DNA of 64,000 bases from Gnetum montanum. Taxonomy: Eukaryota > Streptophyta > Gnetopsida > Gnetales > Gnetaceae. The stretch covers positions 1,611,376-1,675,375 of the forward strand of contig MNCI01017476.1 in assembly GCA_015680685.1 (NCBI GenBank). The letters are read 5' to 3'. Shown in pieces: positions 34,604 to 46,960 of the stretch. The notes under the pieces are model-generated. The model did no database searches and was not told the origin of the DNA. It saw nothing but the letters and a program-made list of their open reading frames with translations. Made by a program: the position numbers and the translations under genes. Position 1 is the first letter of the stretch. Each line of letters opens with the position of its first letter.

Positions 34604-36470
34604 ATGAATCAGCAGGTGCTCCAACAATATTGGGTGGTACATGCTCATCCTGATGAGTATGTACCTAACTTCACCTTCATCCTACACCAGAATGAGCTTC
34701 TACGATGACATAACATGAAGGAAAACATTGTGTTGCCACCAGATCAAGTTGTTCCTATGATGCTCCATAAAACTCTTGTGTTTGGGCCTTCAGGAATTTC
34801 ATGTTAAGTATGTTGTGTAAGATACTAATGTAAAGGATTATTATCCCACAGATGCATAATGTCTAAGAGAACACCAATTAGAGCAACGCTATGAATCTAT
34901 GAAGGAAAAGTAGTTCACTAATTCCCCGTACCTACAATACCAAAAAGATGGTGGAGAACCATTTTTTATGGACTTTCCATTTAACAAAACTCCTATTTTT
35001 AACTTCAATGAAGGAAATCAAAACCAAAACCTACAATCGACAATTCATATTCCAAGTTCTAGCAAGGACAGATCCAATGAAAAAGGGGGATCCAAGGAGG
35101 CAAGTCAAGGCAGGGATGCGAACAAGAAACTTGATCATGATCATGGCCATGATCACTGAAAAGGAGATAGTAGGCATTGTGATGGTGCTCATCCTTCTTC
35201 CTCTTCATCTAAGTCTTCTTCTTCTTCTTCTAGCTTCAACTACAACCATAGGGGGTGTGATTGTAATGGAAGTGACCAACAAGACCGAGATAATCAAAAA
35301 GATCATTAGAAAAGTTAAGACCCAAGGTGTGAGCATTCAAGAGAGACATACTACCATGAACAAAGGGATAGTAGAGGGCATCATAGGCACCAAAACCATG
35401 GCCTTGATGAGCCTTTTTTTGCTACCTCAGGCATGCTCAACATTGCAAAGGCAATGAGAATTCCCACAAGGCACATAAAAGATACTCAAATCAAAAGATT
35501 AGACATGAACAATACTTCTCAATTTGAAGGGGGAAATAACTCAAATCCATAGAACCATCTCTAAGCTTTTGAAGATTCATGTGTCTTGCAAAATATAGAA
35601 AATGAGTTGAAAAATCTTAAGCTATTTCTAGGGACACTGATTAAGGAAGCAAAGAATTGGTATAGGTCCTTAGAACCAGAATCTATCAAATGATGGAGTA
35701 CAATGTTCAAATTGTTCAATGAAAAATATTATATGTACTCCCAAGTGTCCAAATTGAGGAGGTAGATCCAAGGATGGAAACAAGGGAAATATGATCCCTT
35801 GGACACTACCATAGGCTAATACTATTTCTTATTGCATAAATGTCCTAGCCATGGTTATTCTTAATTGGATCAACTTCCCCACATCATGCATAGGCTCCAA
35901 TCAAAAACAAGAACAACCCTTGGTGTCTATGCCTAAGGGTAACTATCATTACTAAGTGCACATCAAATCAAAAGATTAATTGAGTAGGTAATGAAAGAAG
36001 AAGAAGAGTTGAAGAAGCAATAAAGCGTAGAAGAGTATAACTGCGATCCTTCCATTTATAGAAGGGAGGTTAGATTCTATGATAGTGAGGAAGAATCATC
36101 ACTTGATGAGGTGGTGAATAGGCAGACTTTGCCACTTCAAAAATCTCAATCTAAAATTACGATTAAGGTTGATTAGTTATGGGACTCCATGGATAGAAGA
36201 TTTCAAGTTGTCCTAGAAATTGCTAAAGAGTTCAAGGAATAAGGTAGTGATCATGATCGAAGGAGGTGCAAGGAAGCTGAACATACCTACCAATGCGGTA
36301 AGGGCAAGATTGCTTCAATAGAGGAAGTTGCAAGAATCAAAACAGATGATGACGATGGGTGTAACATCTACCATTATGAACATGCTAAGGGATGTTGTCC
36401 TATTATGTCACACTTACAAGAGTCTGGGGTGTATGCCCTAAATCCACGACTAGCATAAAAGAAAACACCT
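34604..36470 (+). pseudogene. Element E gag
   Basis: Starts MNQQVLQQYW at 34604, with the family's conserved DEYVPNFTFILHQ segment at about 34654-34692. A 169-codon frame (34948-35457) covers the linker, shifted relative to the true frame in part. The capsid core lies near 35640-35800 (NWYRSLEPESIK and FNEKYY). The variant zinc knuckle is at 36360-36398, where the second Cys has become Tyr, followed by SHLQESGVYALNPRL. Stops and shifts make it inactive. Confidence 0.75.
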
Positions 36471-37039
36471 AGAAGATTACCTTATCCTCAAGGAAATTCT
36501 AGGCATTTCCATAAAAAACAACAATATTATCCAAGTGGAACTCCACCACAACCCTATGAGTAATACCAACAATGGTAGCAACCACATTCATGGGTGCTAG
36601 CATAGCCAAGGAAACAATACCCTTATAGACAACCTAATCCATATGGGGGATTATGTTCAAAAACCTCTGTTTCCATGTGACTCTTCCAATCATGTCTCCA
36701 CCTTCTAATCTCACTACTATCCTCCTAGTTATTATTGAACTCATTCTCCACATGCAAGGAAAGATACCAACTTTTATCCTTATCCTCCTCCTATTCTTGC
36801 ATATCTTTCTCCACCCTCAACCCAGCTACCTCCTACTCCATCTATGTAGGATGAACTCCTAGCTCAACCACAATAGCCACCAGAGCCATAAATCTCCAAT
36901 CAATTCCTTAACCAAGTGGATCAAACACTCGATCAAAGAAAAGATCTTTCTGTTGACCCCAAAATCCACCTAATCCCTCACCTACACCTGTAATTACCAC
37001 GTCTCTCTACACCAAATTACTTTGAGTCCCCTTTAAATC

Positions 37040-37600
37040 AAATCCCACCCTGAATCCATACTGTTATGCTAACTCATATTGTATCTAATTGGATTCAGGC
37101 TAGCAACCTTCCTAAGGAATTAGTCAAGCCTGGAAGTCTTTTAATTTATTTGCAAATTTCTTGAAATGAACTATATAAGGCTCTTCTTAATTTAGGCTTC
37201 AAAGTCAACTTAATTTCTCATGAAATTTATATAACATGGAACCTACCTCCCCTTAAGAAGAGCAATATCATATTAGAATTGGCAAATCAATTCATCATTG
37301 TCTCATTGGAACTGGTGGAAGATATTATGACCATTTTCTGTGATTGTTTTATCCTACTGATTTTCTAGAAATTAAGGTGAAAAACTACAAAGGGAACTTC
37401 CCAATCATCATGGGAAGGACATGGCTAAGGAGTATTTATGTAAGAACAAACATCAAAGATCTTTCCTTGGAAATATCTAAAGAAAATTCATTCAGGAAGA
37501 TTGAGAAGAAGAGTTTTCCATGCATCACATACAACAATATAGGGTGCAATTATGTGTAGAAACTCTAGTTAGTCAAATAAGTTTTCATCTATGAATGTAG
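37040..37600 (+). pseudogene. Element E protease region
   Basis: The sequence near 37170-37230 reads ALLNLGFKVNLISHEIY, where D has LLDSGSGVNLIS, so the catalytic Asp-Ser-Gly is lost. The C-terminal part (37344-37559) reads TDFLEIKVKNYKGNFPIIMG and LSLEISKENSFRKIEKKS. Bases 36471-37039 are a Pro/Gln-rich linker. Confidence 0.75.
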
Positions 37601-38039
37601 GTAGTATACACTAGAAGCAAAAATTCAAAGGTGTCTGTATGTAGCAACCACAAAACAAAAGGGCACCTAATGGCTGACCGCTAATCCTAAAAGTAGCATA
37701 CTTTACATGGAACCAACTGAGAGCTTGACATGTGCATATGTCATAGGCATGGATGAACTAGAGCAACATCATCACCAACTCTTTGATAATGCAAATGATG
37801 ATACCTATTAGGGAGAGTTAGAAATTCCTAAAAATTTTAAGCAAGAGCCCCAATATTAAAAAATTTACCTACTAGCATGGAATATGTGTTCGTAAAAAAT
37901 GGGAAGCCAGTAATAATCAATGCAAATCTTAGTTATGAACAAAAATAAATGTTGTTAAAAGTGGTTGAAAAATGGTTAGCAGCATTTTCTTGGTGATATA
38001 CTAAACTTACAAGGATTGATCCTCGAATATGCTAACATC

Positions 38040-39410
38040 ATATCTACACTAACTTGACCGTGAAGCTAAATAGGTAGCCACTAAGGTAATTGAATCTCAA
38101 ACTGAAGCAGATCATCAAGGAAGAAATCAAACAACTTGCTAGATGGGGTTCATCTATCCCATTATGGATAGTGAGTGGGTTAGTCCACTCATGATTGTAC
38201 CAAAGAAAGGAGGCAAATGGTAGATCTGCATTAATTTTTGGCTACTGAATATGGAAACATTTAAGGACCATTTTCCATTTCCATTCATTGATTAGGTGTT
38301 AGACACAATATCTGGGCATTGCTACTATAGTTTTCTAGATGGTTATAGTGGCTATAACCAAATCTAGATAGCACCATAGGACCAAGCCAAAACAACATTC
38401 ACAAGTCCCTAGGGAACTTTTGCATATCACAAGCTGCCTTTTGGTCTATACAATGCCCTTGTTACTTTTCAATGTCTAGTCCTAAGAATTTTTAAATAGT
38501 AAATTTGTAGTGATGTGGAAGTCTTCATGGATGACTTCTCCACCTATGGAGCTACATTTGAGCAAGCCTTGGACTACCTTAAGCAAGTACTAAAACAATG
38601 TGCTGACACAAACCCTAGGCTCAATTGGTAAAAGATTCATCTAATGATCTAGGAGGACATTGTGTTGGGGCACTAAATCTCATGAGCAGGAATTGAGGTA
38701 GACACTTAAAAAATAAGGGTCATCTAAGGAATTACTCGCCAACTAGAAATCATCAAAGATGTTTGGTCATTACGTAGGCATACTAGCTAGTACCGGTAAT
38801 TCATCAAAAATTTCTCTAAGATTGCAAAATCATTGGTTGAGCTGATAAAGAAAGATGCTCCATTTGTCTGGACCAATGAATGTGAAAAGGCATTCCAATG
38901 ACTAAAGGATAAACTTGTAGAAACTCCAATTCTACAAGTACCTGACTGATCTAGACCATTTCATGTTATGACGAACACATCAAATTATGCCCTAGGAGCT
39001 TTGCTTATGTAGATGGATAATAAGAAACATCCATATTACATCCACTATGCTAGATGAAGCATTGTGGATGCACAACTAAATTACATCACCACAAAAAAAT
39101 AATTAATGATAGTGTTTTCTCTCAAGAAGTTCAAGCACTATGAGCTTAGATACAAAGTGTTTGTACACACAGACCACAGCATCATCCACTTCCTGATGAA
39201 CAAGCCAATGGTGAGCCCCCATGTCATACAATGTCTAGTGATCTTACAGGAATTTGATCTTATGATGGTAGATCAAAAGGAAACTAAGAATGTAATTTCT
39301 GATCACTTGTCTCGATTAATATGGGACACCAAAAAGGAAGAAAGCCCACTATCCAATTTGTTTCTTGATGAACTCCTCTTTGCCAAGGCTATAATTGAAT
39401 AATTGCCCAA
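38040..39410 (+). pseudogene. Element E reverse transcriptase and RNase H
   Basis: RT: SEWVSPLMIVPKKGGKW near 38170, then the palm with YSGYNQI near 38345, and the FMDD catalytic box at 38524-38535. In-frame TAG codons at 38365, 38377 and 38410 fall at conserved Gln, acidic/Gln and Trp positions. RNase H (39106-39402, 98 codons open): KFKHYELRYKVFVHTDHS, FLMNKPMVSP and VISDHLSRL. Highly similar to B and D. Confidence 0.85.
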
Positions 39411-40620
39411 TAATCCTAAATGATATGCATTCTCACCTATCTTCTTACTCAAGAGATGCCACAATGGTTAGATCACTAGAAGAAAAAATAATTTCTTCAC
39501 CAGGTAAAATGCTTCATGGAGATTAATAGACATCTCTACAAGCTGTGTGCTGATGGATTGGTTCATTGGTGTGTTCCTCATGCTAACCAACTATGCATTC
39601 TCCAAGATGCTCATGAGGGTCCTTATAGGGGCCACTATGCTGGAAGATGCATAGCCATTAAAATCCTAATGGTAGGGTATTATTGGCCAACAGTCTTTAG
39701 GGATTCTCACCAATATGTCCACTCTTGTGAATGCTACCAATGAGGTGGTCGGATAATTGCTCAAATGGAGGGACCTCAATAGTGGATCCAACCACTGGAA
39801 CCCTTCAACATCTAGGACATTAACTTCATGGGTCCCATCATACCCATGTCACATGGAAAGGCATACATCATAGTTGTTGTTGACTATTGTACAAAATGGG
39901 TAGAAGTAGTAGCCATCACCGATTGTACATCTTCTATTGCTACTTGGTTTGTACCACAAAATGTTGTAAATAAGTTTGGTTTGCCATGTGCATTAATTTT
40001 GATAATGAAACTCACTTTACAAGCACTACTTTTCAAAAGCTTATGCCATGCTTGGGGGTTGAACATAAACTCACAACACCCTACCAACCCTACGCCAATG
40101 GTCAAGCTAAGGTTACAAAAAGGGTCATCACAAAGATACTAACAAGAACTATTAGCAAATGTAGGAAAGACTAGAGCACAAAACTCAACAATGCCCTTTG
40201 GGCCTATCGCTCAACATGGAAACTTCCTATAGGCTATTCTCCCTATGAGCTAGTGTACAAAAAATTGCCAACACTTCCTATTTAATCCAAGCTGCATACA
40301 CTTTCCACAACCTATGACCTTGACCTTGACTTAATTCTAGCATAAAAAGAAAGATTAATGAATCTCTACTTGCTGGATGAAAATTGATTGATGGCCCTAT
40401 CATCTAATGAGTTGCACAAGACATTTAATAAAAAGTGCCATGACCTTAAAATTAGAAAATTCAAATTCCAACCAAGAGATAAGGTTCTCTACTAGAACCC
40501 CACACATATACCTCAACAAACTAAGTTCCAGACACTATGAGAAGGACCTTACATAATTTACAAAACTTTTCTTTTTGGGCTCATGATGTTCTACAAACCT
40601 GAGAGTCTATATAAGAAATA
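39411..40620 (+). pseudogene. Element E integrase
   Basis: The zinc finger region is open at 39516-39743 (LVHWCVPHANQLCILQDAHE, YYWPTVFRD, HSCECYQ). The core has AYIIVVVDYCTKWVEVVA (about 39862-39915), then a frameshift near 39985 into the frame reading FDNETHF and LGVEHKLTTPYQPYANGQAK. The third catalytic Glu position reads Lys after NGQA. The C-terminal domain near 40440-40500 (HDLKIRKFKFQPRDKVL) is present. Confidence 0.8.
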
Positions 40621-40690
40621 GTTGATCAACATATAACAATTAAAACTTTTCATAAGCCTAAGCAAGCCAGTACAACCAACTCCTCATCGA

Positions 40691-40784
40691 ATGGACAACC
40701 ACGCTCAATATTTTAGATCTCCTCCTCTCAACTTAGNGATGGACAACCACGCTCAATATTTTAGATCTCCTCCTCTCAACTTAG
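40691..40784. repeat. 46-bp exact duplication around a single N
   Basis: Bases 40691-40736 and 40739-40784 are identical (ATGGACAACCACGCTC ... CAACTTAG), separated by N (40737) and one G. A perfect repeat on both sides of an N in otherwise decayed sequence is what an unmerged contig overlap gives, so this is most likely an assembly join. Confidence 0.85.
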
Positions 40785-40835
40785 TCATGGGGGAGATGGC
40801 CATTCATGCTAACCATATAAGTGACCCCTTAGTTT

Positions 40836-41395
40836 TCCATGCTGATCCCCCTTTCTTCCATGCTAGCCACCATGGAAACATGGAAGAAGGCTCCAAACCT
40901 TGTTTTTTGGACTTTACAGATCTCAAAAGTGCCCAATTTCGATGGATCTAATCCTACGCTACCTTAGGAAGGTCCTAGAACCTTAATTTTGGACCTTTGA
41001 GCACCCCAAAGCCTATTTTCCTTGGTTTCTAAGCTTAGGGTCCCTATTTCCATGTTGAGCCTAGCATGGAAGCTTTGAAACCCTCAATTTCTAGGTTCAA
41101 AAAACCCTAATTAATGCCCAAACTCATATAATAGCCTCATAACCCTAAATCATGGCCTGCTAAGGCCTAAAACTGGCAAAATTATGGCCTCTATTAAGCA
41201 TTTGTAGCCTTATTTCTTATACTTTCCCTTACTTGACCCTTATTTAGCCTTTTTCGCCTCTATTCCACTTTGTTAAGTTGTCCTTACCTCATTGATGATC
41301 TTAAATGACCTTATTTGCATTATATTTGCATTTATTTGCATAATTTTATAGCACTTTAGCATTATTTATTCACTTTTACGTAGGTTCCACTTAAT
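40836..41395. other. Unassigned stretch between E and O's RT
   Basis: No coding frame recognised. It contains CATGCTAGCCACCATGG and AGCATGGAAGC phrases like those in O's LTR, and ATGGCCTGCTAAGGCCTAAA units (41150-41190) like those in O's 3' tail. O's protease should lie near here and is not found, so a deletion or rearrangement joins E's tail to O. Confidence 0.5.
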
Positions 41396-42330
41396 ATGCT
41401 TTTGTTTGATATGCAAGATCAAAGTATGAGTACTTGGGAGCAAATCTACTTACCTTTGTGTCTACTAGATCACATAGCCTCAATAGAGAAACCTCTAGAA
41501 GTGCCTAAAAACCTAATCAAAACCCTTCATTTATACGCAAGTGACATAACCAAAGACTCTTTAGTTGAGGCTCCTACCATAACACATAGTGGTGAGGAGA
41601 AAACCCTTAAACTAAGTTCCTCACTAGAACCTCAATATGCTTAAGACATTACCAAGGTTCTACAAAATAACATTAAGGTCTTTGCCTGGTCATATGAAGA
41701 TATGCCAGGCCTAGACCCTCATTTAGTCTAGCACAACATCATACTAGACCCTAGCATTAGACCTATTAAGTAGAAAGTGCACAAAATTAGACTTGATTTG
41801 GCCTTGGTAGTTCATGATGAGATCTTAAAGCTATGCCAAGTAGGTTTCATTAGGGTTGTCAACTATGCAAAATGGATGTTCAACATAGTGATACTCCCTA
41901 TGATAAATGGGAGTATTTATATTTGCATCAATTTTCAATACCTAAATAAAGCAACCATCAAGGATGACTTTTCTTTTCCTATCATTGATCAACTTATTGA
42001 TACTACAACTAGGCATGCCTTGTTGTCATTTATGGATGAATTCTTTAGATATAACTAGATTAGGATCAGCCCAAAAAATCAACTTAGCATGACCTTTATG
42101 ACCCCATGGGGTATCGTTTGCTATACTATGATGTCATTTGGCCTTAGGAATATGAAAGTGACCTATCAACAAGTCATGACCTATATATTTAGTGTTAGTA
42201 TTACTTAACGATTATGTAGATGATATAGCCATTAAGTCCAAAGTGGTCAATGACCATGGTAATGACCTAGACCTTGCTCTTAAATGATGCCTCAAATATG
42301 AGCTTAGGCTCAATCCCAAGAAGTGTGTCT
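41396..42330 (+). pseudogene. Element O reverse transcriptase
   Basis: The frame opens with an 82-codon N-terminal extension (41396-41641), then FAWSYEDMPGLDPHLV, the conserved segment before RT in plant Ty3/gypsy. RT: WMFNIVILPMINGSIYICIN (41868 onward), YLNKATIKDDFSFPIIDQL and LLSFMDEFF, then the catalytic box YVDD at 42213-42224 (YVDDIAIKSK). A stop at 42056 and a shift near 42205 break it. Copies RNA into cDNA in the intact family. Confidence 0.85.
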
Positions 42331-42539
42331 TTGGTATCAAGACTAGTAAGATGCTTGGCTTTGTAGTATCTAAAGTGAAGATATGTGTCAATCCTAATGT
42401 GGTTAAGGCCATATCCAAATTAGCAGCACCTACCAACCGTAAGGAGCTTTGGGGATTACAAGGCAGACTATAGTTTATTCGTAGGTTTATCACTAGGCTT
42501 ATAGATAAGTTACATTCCATGCAACACTTGCTTAAGAAA

Positions 42540-43480
42540 GGAGTTCACTATGAGTGGACATTTTAATGCTAAGACACCTTTGAAAACCTTAAGCAATAAT
42601 TGACACAACTATTGATAGCCTATCCTTTGTAAGAGGGTAAACCATTTTAGATCTACCTTGTCATCTTTGATACATCCATTGCCTCTCTACTCTATTAGAA
42701 ACCTGATGATGGAGTAGAAATGCCTATATACTACCTTAGCCAAGTGTTAGTTGCCCAAGAGACCCAATAAACTAAAGTGAAGAAGTATTTTCTAGTGCTA
42801 GTCTTCTTCTTGAAGAAGTGGAGACACTACCTCTTCAAAAGCCAAGTCAACATCATTTGCAAAGATAACATACTTAAAGCCATATTGACCAACATCTACG
42901 AAAGTAGATGTATAGCCTAATAGAAAGCCATAACTACAAACCTTGACCTCCATTATGTCTCTTAATCCTCAACAAAAGGTCAAGTTATAGTTGTACAACT
43001 CACAGTTTTACCTATTAACAACCAAACAACCATAGATCCTGAATTCCCTGATGAGCACATTAATGCAATTAGCCAAGTACCTAAGGGTTATGAGGTATTC
43101 ATGCACTTTAACAAAGCTTCAACTACCCATGGGGCCAATGTCGTTGCTATCATAACATTCCCATCTAGTGAAATCTAATCTTTTTCCTATCATTTTGAGT
43201 TTCCATGTACCAACAACATAGTGGTGTATGAGGGTTTGATAAAAGGAATGATGGAAATTCATGATCTAGGAATTAGGTGCTTAGCAATCAAAGGTGATTC
43301 ACAACTTGTGGTTAACCAAGTAACTAAGCTCTATGCATGTAAGTCCAAACACTTACAACCTTACTGTGACCTAGGGTAGCAATTGTTACAACAATTTATA
43401 GATATTGATATCCAACACATTCCCTAAAACAAGAACACCATAGCCAATGCAATTACAACATTAGCCCTTAGTGTGATGCT
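42540..43480 (+). pseudogene. Element O RNase H plus additional RNase H (aRH)
   Basis: The ordinary RNase H remnant (about 42540-42960) includes MPIYYLSQVLVAQE and FKSQVNIICKDN. A second RNase H-like domain follows at about 43080-43470: FMHFNKAST in place of the usual FDG box, CTNNIVVYEGL, IKGDSQLVVNQVTKLYACKS and IQHIP. This second domain, just before integrase, is the hallmark of the plant Tat lineage. The first catalytic Asp has become Asn. Confidence 0.8.
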
Positions 43481-43689
43481 ATATATGTTTAGCAAGTTGT
43501 CCATCTTAACCATGGACTGTGCTACTTCCATCACATAGAACACTAAGAAAAACTTTATGGTCATCATTCATACTGCTCCTTCTAAGGAGTGGTATGATGA
43601 TATCAACTTTTACCTTATGCATGGTGAATCCTCACAAGGCTGGACTACTACTTAGAAGGACATTGTATGTAAGCAATCAAAGCAATACG

Positions 43690-44262
43690 TCATTATGGGT
43701 GATAACACATTATGTCAACAATCCTATGATGGCATACTCCTAAAGTTCTTAGGTAGAACCTAAGTTAGAACAGTCCTAAAGGAGGTTCATAAGGGTGTTT
43801 TTGGAGGACATATAGGACCAAGAGCTATGGTTACTAAGATTAGATGGTTAGGTTACAATTTTTCCCATATGGAAAACGGCTGCCTAGAGAAGGTTAAGTG
43901 ATGTGACACATGTCAATGATATAGAAACCTTATACATGTACCACCAACTAAGTTTCATACCACTTAGATAACATGATCATTTCAATGATAGGGATTTGAT
44001 ATCATTAGACCCATAACACCTAAGTCTTATGCAAGGCATAGTTTCATCATCACTGTAACTGAATACTTTACAAAGTGTCTTAAGGCTATTCTCCTAAGGA
44101 AGAATACATCTAATAAATTCTACAAATTCATCTTAAATAACATTGTAGCTCATTTTGGCATACCCATGACCATAGTTACAGACAGTGGAACATAATTTAG
44201 TAGCCACGAAATGAGAAATTTCTATCACAACCTAGGCATTAAGCATTCTTTCTCATTACCTT
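43690..44262 (+). pseudogene. Element O integrase, first part (cut by element D)
   Basis: The zinc finger region has GGHIGPRAMVTKIRWLGYNF and CDTCQ (43805-43920), followed by the start of the core. The second catalytic Asp is in IVTDSGT (about 44172-44192), then IKHSFSLP. Element D interrupts here with duplication ACCTT, so the first two catalytic residues and the third lie on opposite sides of a 9.9-kb insertion. Confidence 0.8.
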
Positions 44263-45099
44263 TGATGAGCAGTGAGGTATCCCTACACTCAACCATACAA
44301 ATATGAGCGTACACACATAATCTAATCAAATTCCAAGGACCAAGTGCTTATTCTGTTTTGTGGAACAAGGACAGGTTAGTCAATCATTTTCTTCTCAAGC
44401 TTACTTATATGGCATGATTGTATGGTTAAGTAAACTTGAGGTATATGATTTTTATGGCTTTTATATTTTTATTTCTTAGTGCTACAAAGGGAGAAGTGAA
44501 CTATTTAAGTAACTATCTTAACTTAACTAATTGGCTATGCTCTAACTAGTCCTAACACCAGCATTTGTTCCCACTTATTGTACACATCCTGAACTAGTGT
44601 CACACTACTAGGATTACCAAACGCTAATCGTTACTGGGTTACCAAGTGTTCCACACATGCTCAAAGTGGTCGTACTGAGTGTTCTTACTTAGGAGAGATT
44701 AACAGAGTGAGAGAGAGAACATTAATTAACTAAGAAAAGTAGTAATTACTGCAAATAACATTAATTAAGCTATTCTGAATGCTACAAGGTTTATCACAAT
44801 GTTCGTCTTTATTTTCGTACACAAGGTGTGCTCAAGTACACAATGCTCGAATAAAGATTTGTTCACTTTATGACTCCTGTTGTGGGCACTCAGAAATAAT
44901 TCTATCTCTAGAAAGGAAAAAAGGTAAGAGTTTGGGTAAGGGACTAAGACTAATTACCAAAACCAAGTGTGCCCACCTCTTATTTATAGGCAATGAGGCA
45001 AGTCTTGATATCAGATGTCTGATATTGCTTAGAAGGCTCTAATATCGTGGACCCAATATCGCGAATGCAATATCACAGTCCCAATATCATGGTTCATCA
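44263..45099 (-). repeat. Element D 3' LTR (837 bp)
   Basis: Pairs with 53345-54182 over its whole length. TATA box (plus strand TATTTATAGG) at 44981-44990, with the GATATC-type array beyond it at 45007-45088. Confidence 0.92.
45007..45088 (-). promoter_or_regulatory. 14-bp GATATC array in D 3' LTR U3
   Basis: (G/A)ATAT(C/T) sites start at 45007, 45021, 45041, 45055, 45069 and 45083, giving spacings 14, 20, 14, 14, 14. This is the same count and spacing as in the 5' LTR (54090-54171), and the mirror image of element G (60008-60089), as expected from the opposite orientation. Lies between the LTR end and the TATA box. Confidence 0.85.
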
Positions 45100-45100
45100 T

Positions 45101-45114
45101 ACCCCCACAACTAA
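45101..45114 (-). other. Element D polypurine tract
   Basis: Plus strand ACCCCCACAACTAA, in element sense TTAGTTGTGGGGGT, one base before the LTR. It is the primer site for plus-strand DNA synthesis in this class of element. Confidence 0.8.
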
Positions 45115-46960
45115 ATGAAAACTCGTCCTCAAGTTCCTTACAAAATATTGGGAATGTATGGGATTATTAACTGAATGACACTGACGATGAAATGGGATGA
45201 TAGACTCAAAGTGCTCAGTGAACGAATCTAAAAGCATATTACAACATTGGTGTTCATGCCCATTGTGGTGAACACCATACATAAATGACATCCAGGCCCT
45301 TATTTAATAGCTTGAAGAGAGAGAAAATAAAATGAGGCTTGTTGTTGCCAATGCCAAGATTGTGCCTTCCATTGTTTATCCATACCCACACAAGCAAACT
45401 TGTTCCTTTCATAAATGCTCCAGCTTCGGTCCATCATGAGTGCTCCTTCCTAGCCCAGTCCATTGTTTGTATGATCACCATCTGCACACACAACACAGTC
45501 ATAAAGTAGCAAGGATGGATAAGCCATCATGCAATTGATACCTTGCCTCGATATAAAGCACATTGGCTAGGTTGTGGGTATGGCAGATACTGGGTTAGAG
45601 GTTTATGATGTAGGGGTGAGATAAGTTTGAAAAATTTGGGACAAGACCCCCACAACTAAGAGTGAACCTCTGGTAGTGATAGGATGAAAAAACATAAGGA
45701 ACAAGAAAGATGAGAGAAATAGCAATGGCGAAGCCAATAAAATGGATTTCATGGATGGGGATGAAATGAGAAATGGTTGATTGCAAAAAATTTTAAAGAG
45801 AAAGAACTTAACAATTGCATCATAAAGGAATGTTAGTGGGTCCTCCCCAAAGTAGGCTCATGCCCTTATGCCCTAACAAACCCACAAACCCACAAACCAA
45901 AGAGTCCGTAGGCTCTAGGAATGATATATGGAAACAATGGTTAAATACTTACCCACAAGACTTTACCAAAGAATAACAATGCATCAACCAAGATATAGAC
46001 TAATGATAAAATCAGCAATGAGGTGGAAAATGTTTAGAAATATGGAAGGAGAGAAGAAAATGGACTAGAATCCCAAGAGTAAGGTTGTGTAGAGTCCCTT
46101 TTGTAGTGTGTGGTTAAGGTGACTATGTAGAATTCATTCCAAATTTGGATTCAAACCAACCACATCTAGTGACCTCACATCAACACACTTGACCAATCCA
46201 TCCTCTTGAAGTAGCAAGAATGCTTCCAGGAAAAGTTACCACCATTCCAAGGAGAGCGAGATGGAGAAGCAGGAAGTGAGACAGGACCTTAGTTAGAGAG
46301 AACCTTCAAGCATGGATAACATGTCTTTCCAGTGCCATAACCAATGCTTGTAGCCTAGTGATTTTATTATGTCTAAGGGGTGTGCTTTTAATTCTCACCA
46401 GTTTTTTTTTTATGTGAGAACCACACCATGCAAAGACTTATTTTTATTCAATCAACTTCTTGATAATTAGCTAACAGTAGAATGGTGGAAGACTGTATGA
46501 AAAACATCCAAGTGCCTAGGAGAATAATTACCACAAATGCATCGAATCCCCTTGAAGTCATATCCTTTTCAACCATTGAGTCTTTCCTTGGTTTGAATAA
46601 TACCAAGCCACTAATTAATTAACAAGTTTATTTAGAAAAATGGACAATACAGTTCCAAAGCCAAGGGAGACCACAAAGTTGAATGGACGCATGGACAACG
46701 TGGACTCATTGCCTATTTTATTAAAAGAACAACATCTTAGTATCAGCATCAAAAGTCAAAGGTAAAAATTGAACATTAGCAATCAATGTCATTATAATAC
46801 AATCCACCATCATGAGCACTTATTATATGATGAATGAAAGTAAATCAAACAAACAAATAAAGAAATAGTAAAAATGGTAACAATGATGTGAAACAAAAAT
46901 AAGTAAATATGAAAAGATGTGTAAAACAAAAATATAAAAAGAGCTAAGGGCTTGGAATGG
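45115..46960 (-). other. Element D 3' spacer with a second polypurine-like motif
   Basis: Noncoding. Both ends align with B (45115-45270 with 16440-16600; 45640-46960 with 19790-21560), but only about 370 bp (45270-45640) replaces B's ~3.2 kb extra-ORF block. GACCCCCACAACTAAG at 45645-45660 repeats the polypurine core of 45101-45114. No reading frame conserved with B. Confidence 0.7.

Larger units (their letters stand above)
33623..40835 (+). mobile_element. Element E: Athila-like, inserted in O, 3' end missing
   Basis: Plus-strand element with LTR to 34396, tRNA-Asp-type PBS, gag, protease, RT, RNase H and integrase in the same order as B and D. Homology to D's post-integrase tail runs to about 40835 (GATCTCCTCCTCTCAAC..GGGGGAGA..GCTAACCAT) and then stops. 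There is no polypurine tract, 3' LTR or right target duplication. The left border is judged from where O's coding frame stops and is good to a few tens of bases. Confidence 0.75.

Noticed and set aside
34948-35457. A 169-codon frame with hydrophobic Leu/Ile stretches, resembling a membrane protein
   Set aside because: It crosses element E's gag linker in the wrong frame for part of its length. The family comparison with D and G supports a charged linker in the other frame (HDHGHDH at 35138-35159), so the hydrophobic run is a shadow.
42212-42520. A 102-codon minus-strand frame
   Set aside because: Antisense to the YVDD box and connection domain of element O's RT, with no conserved pattern of its own.
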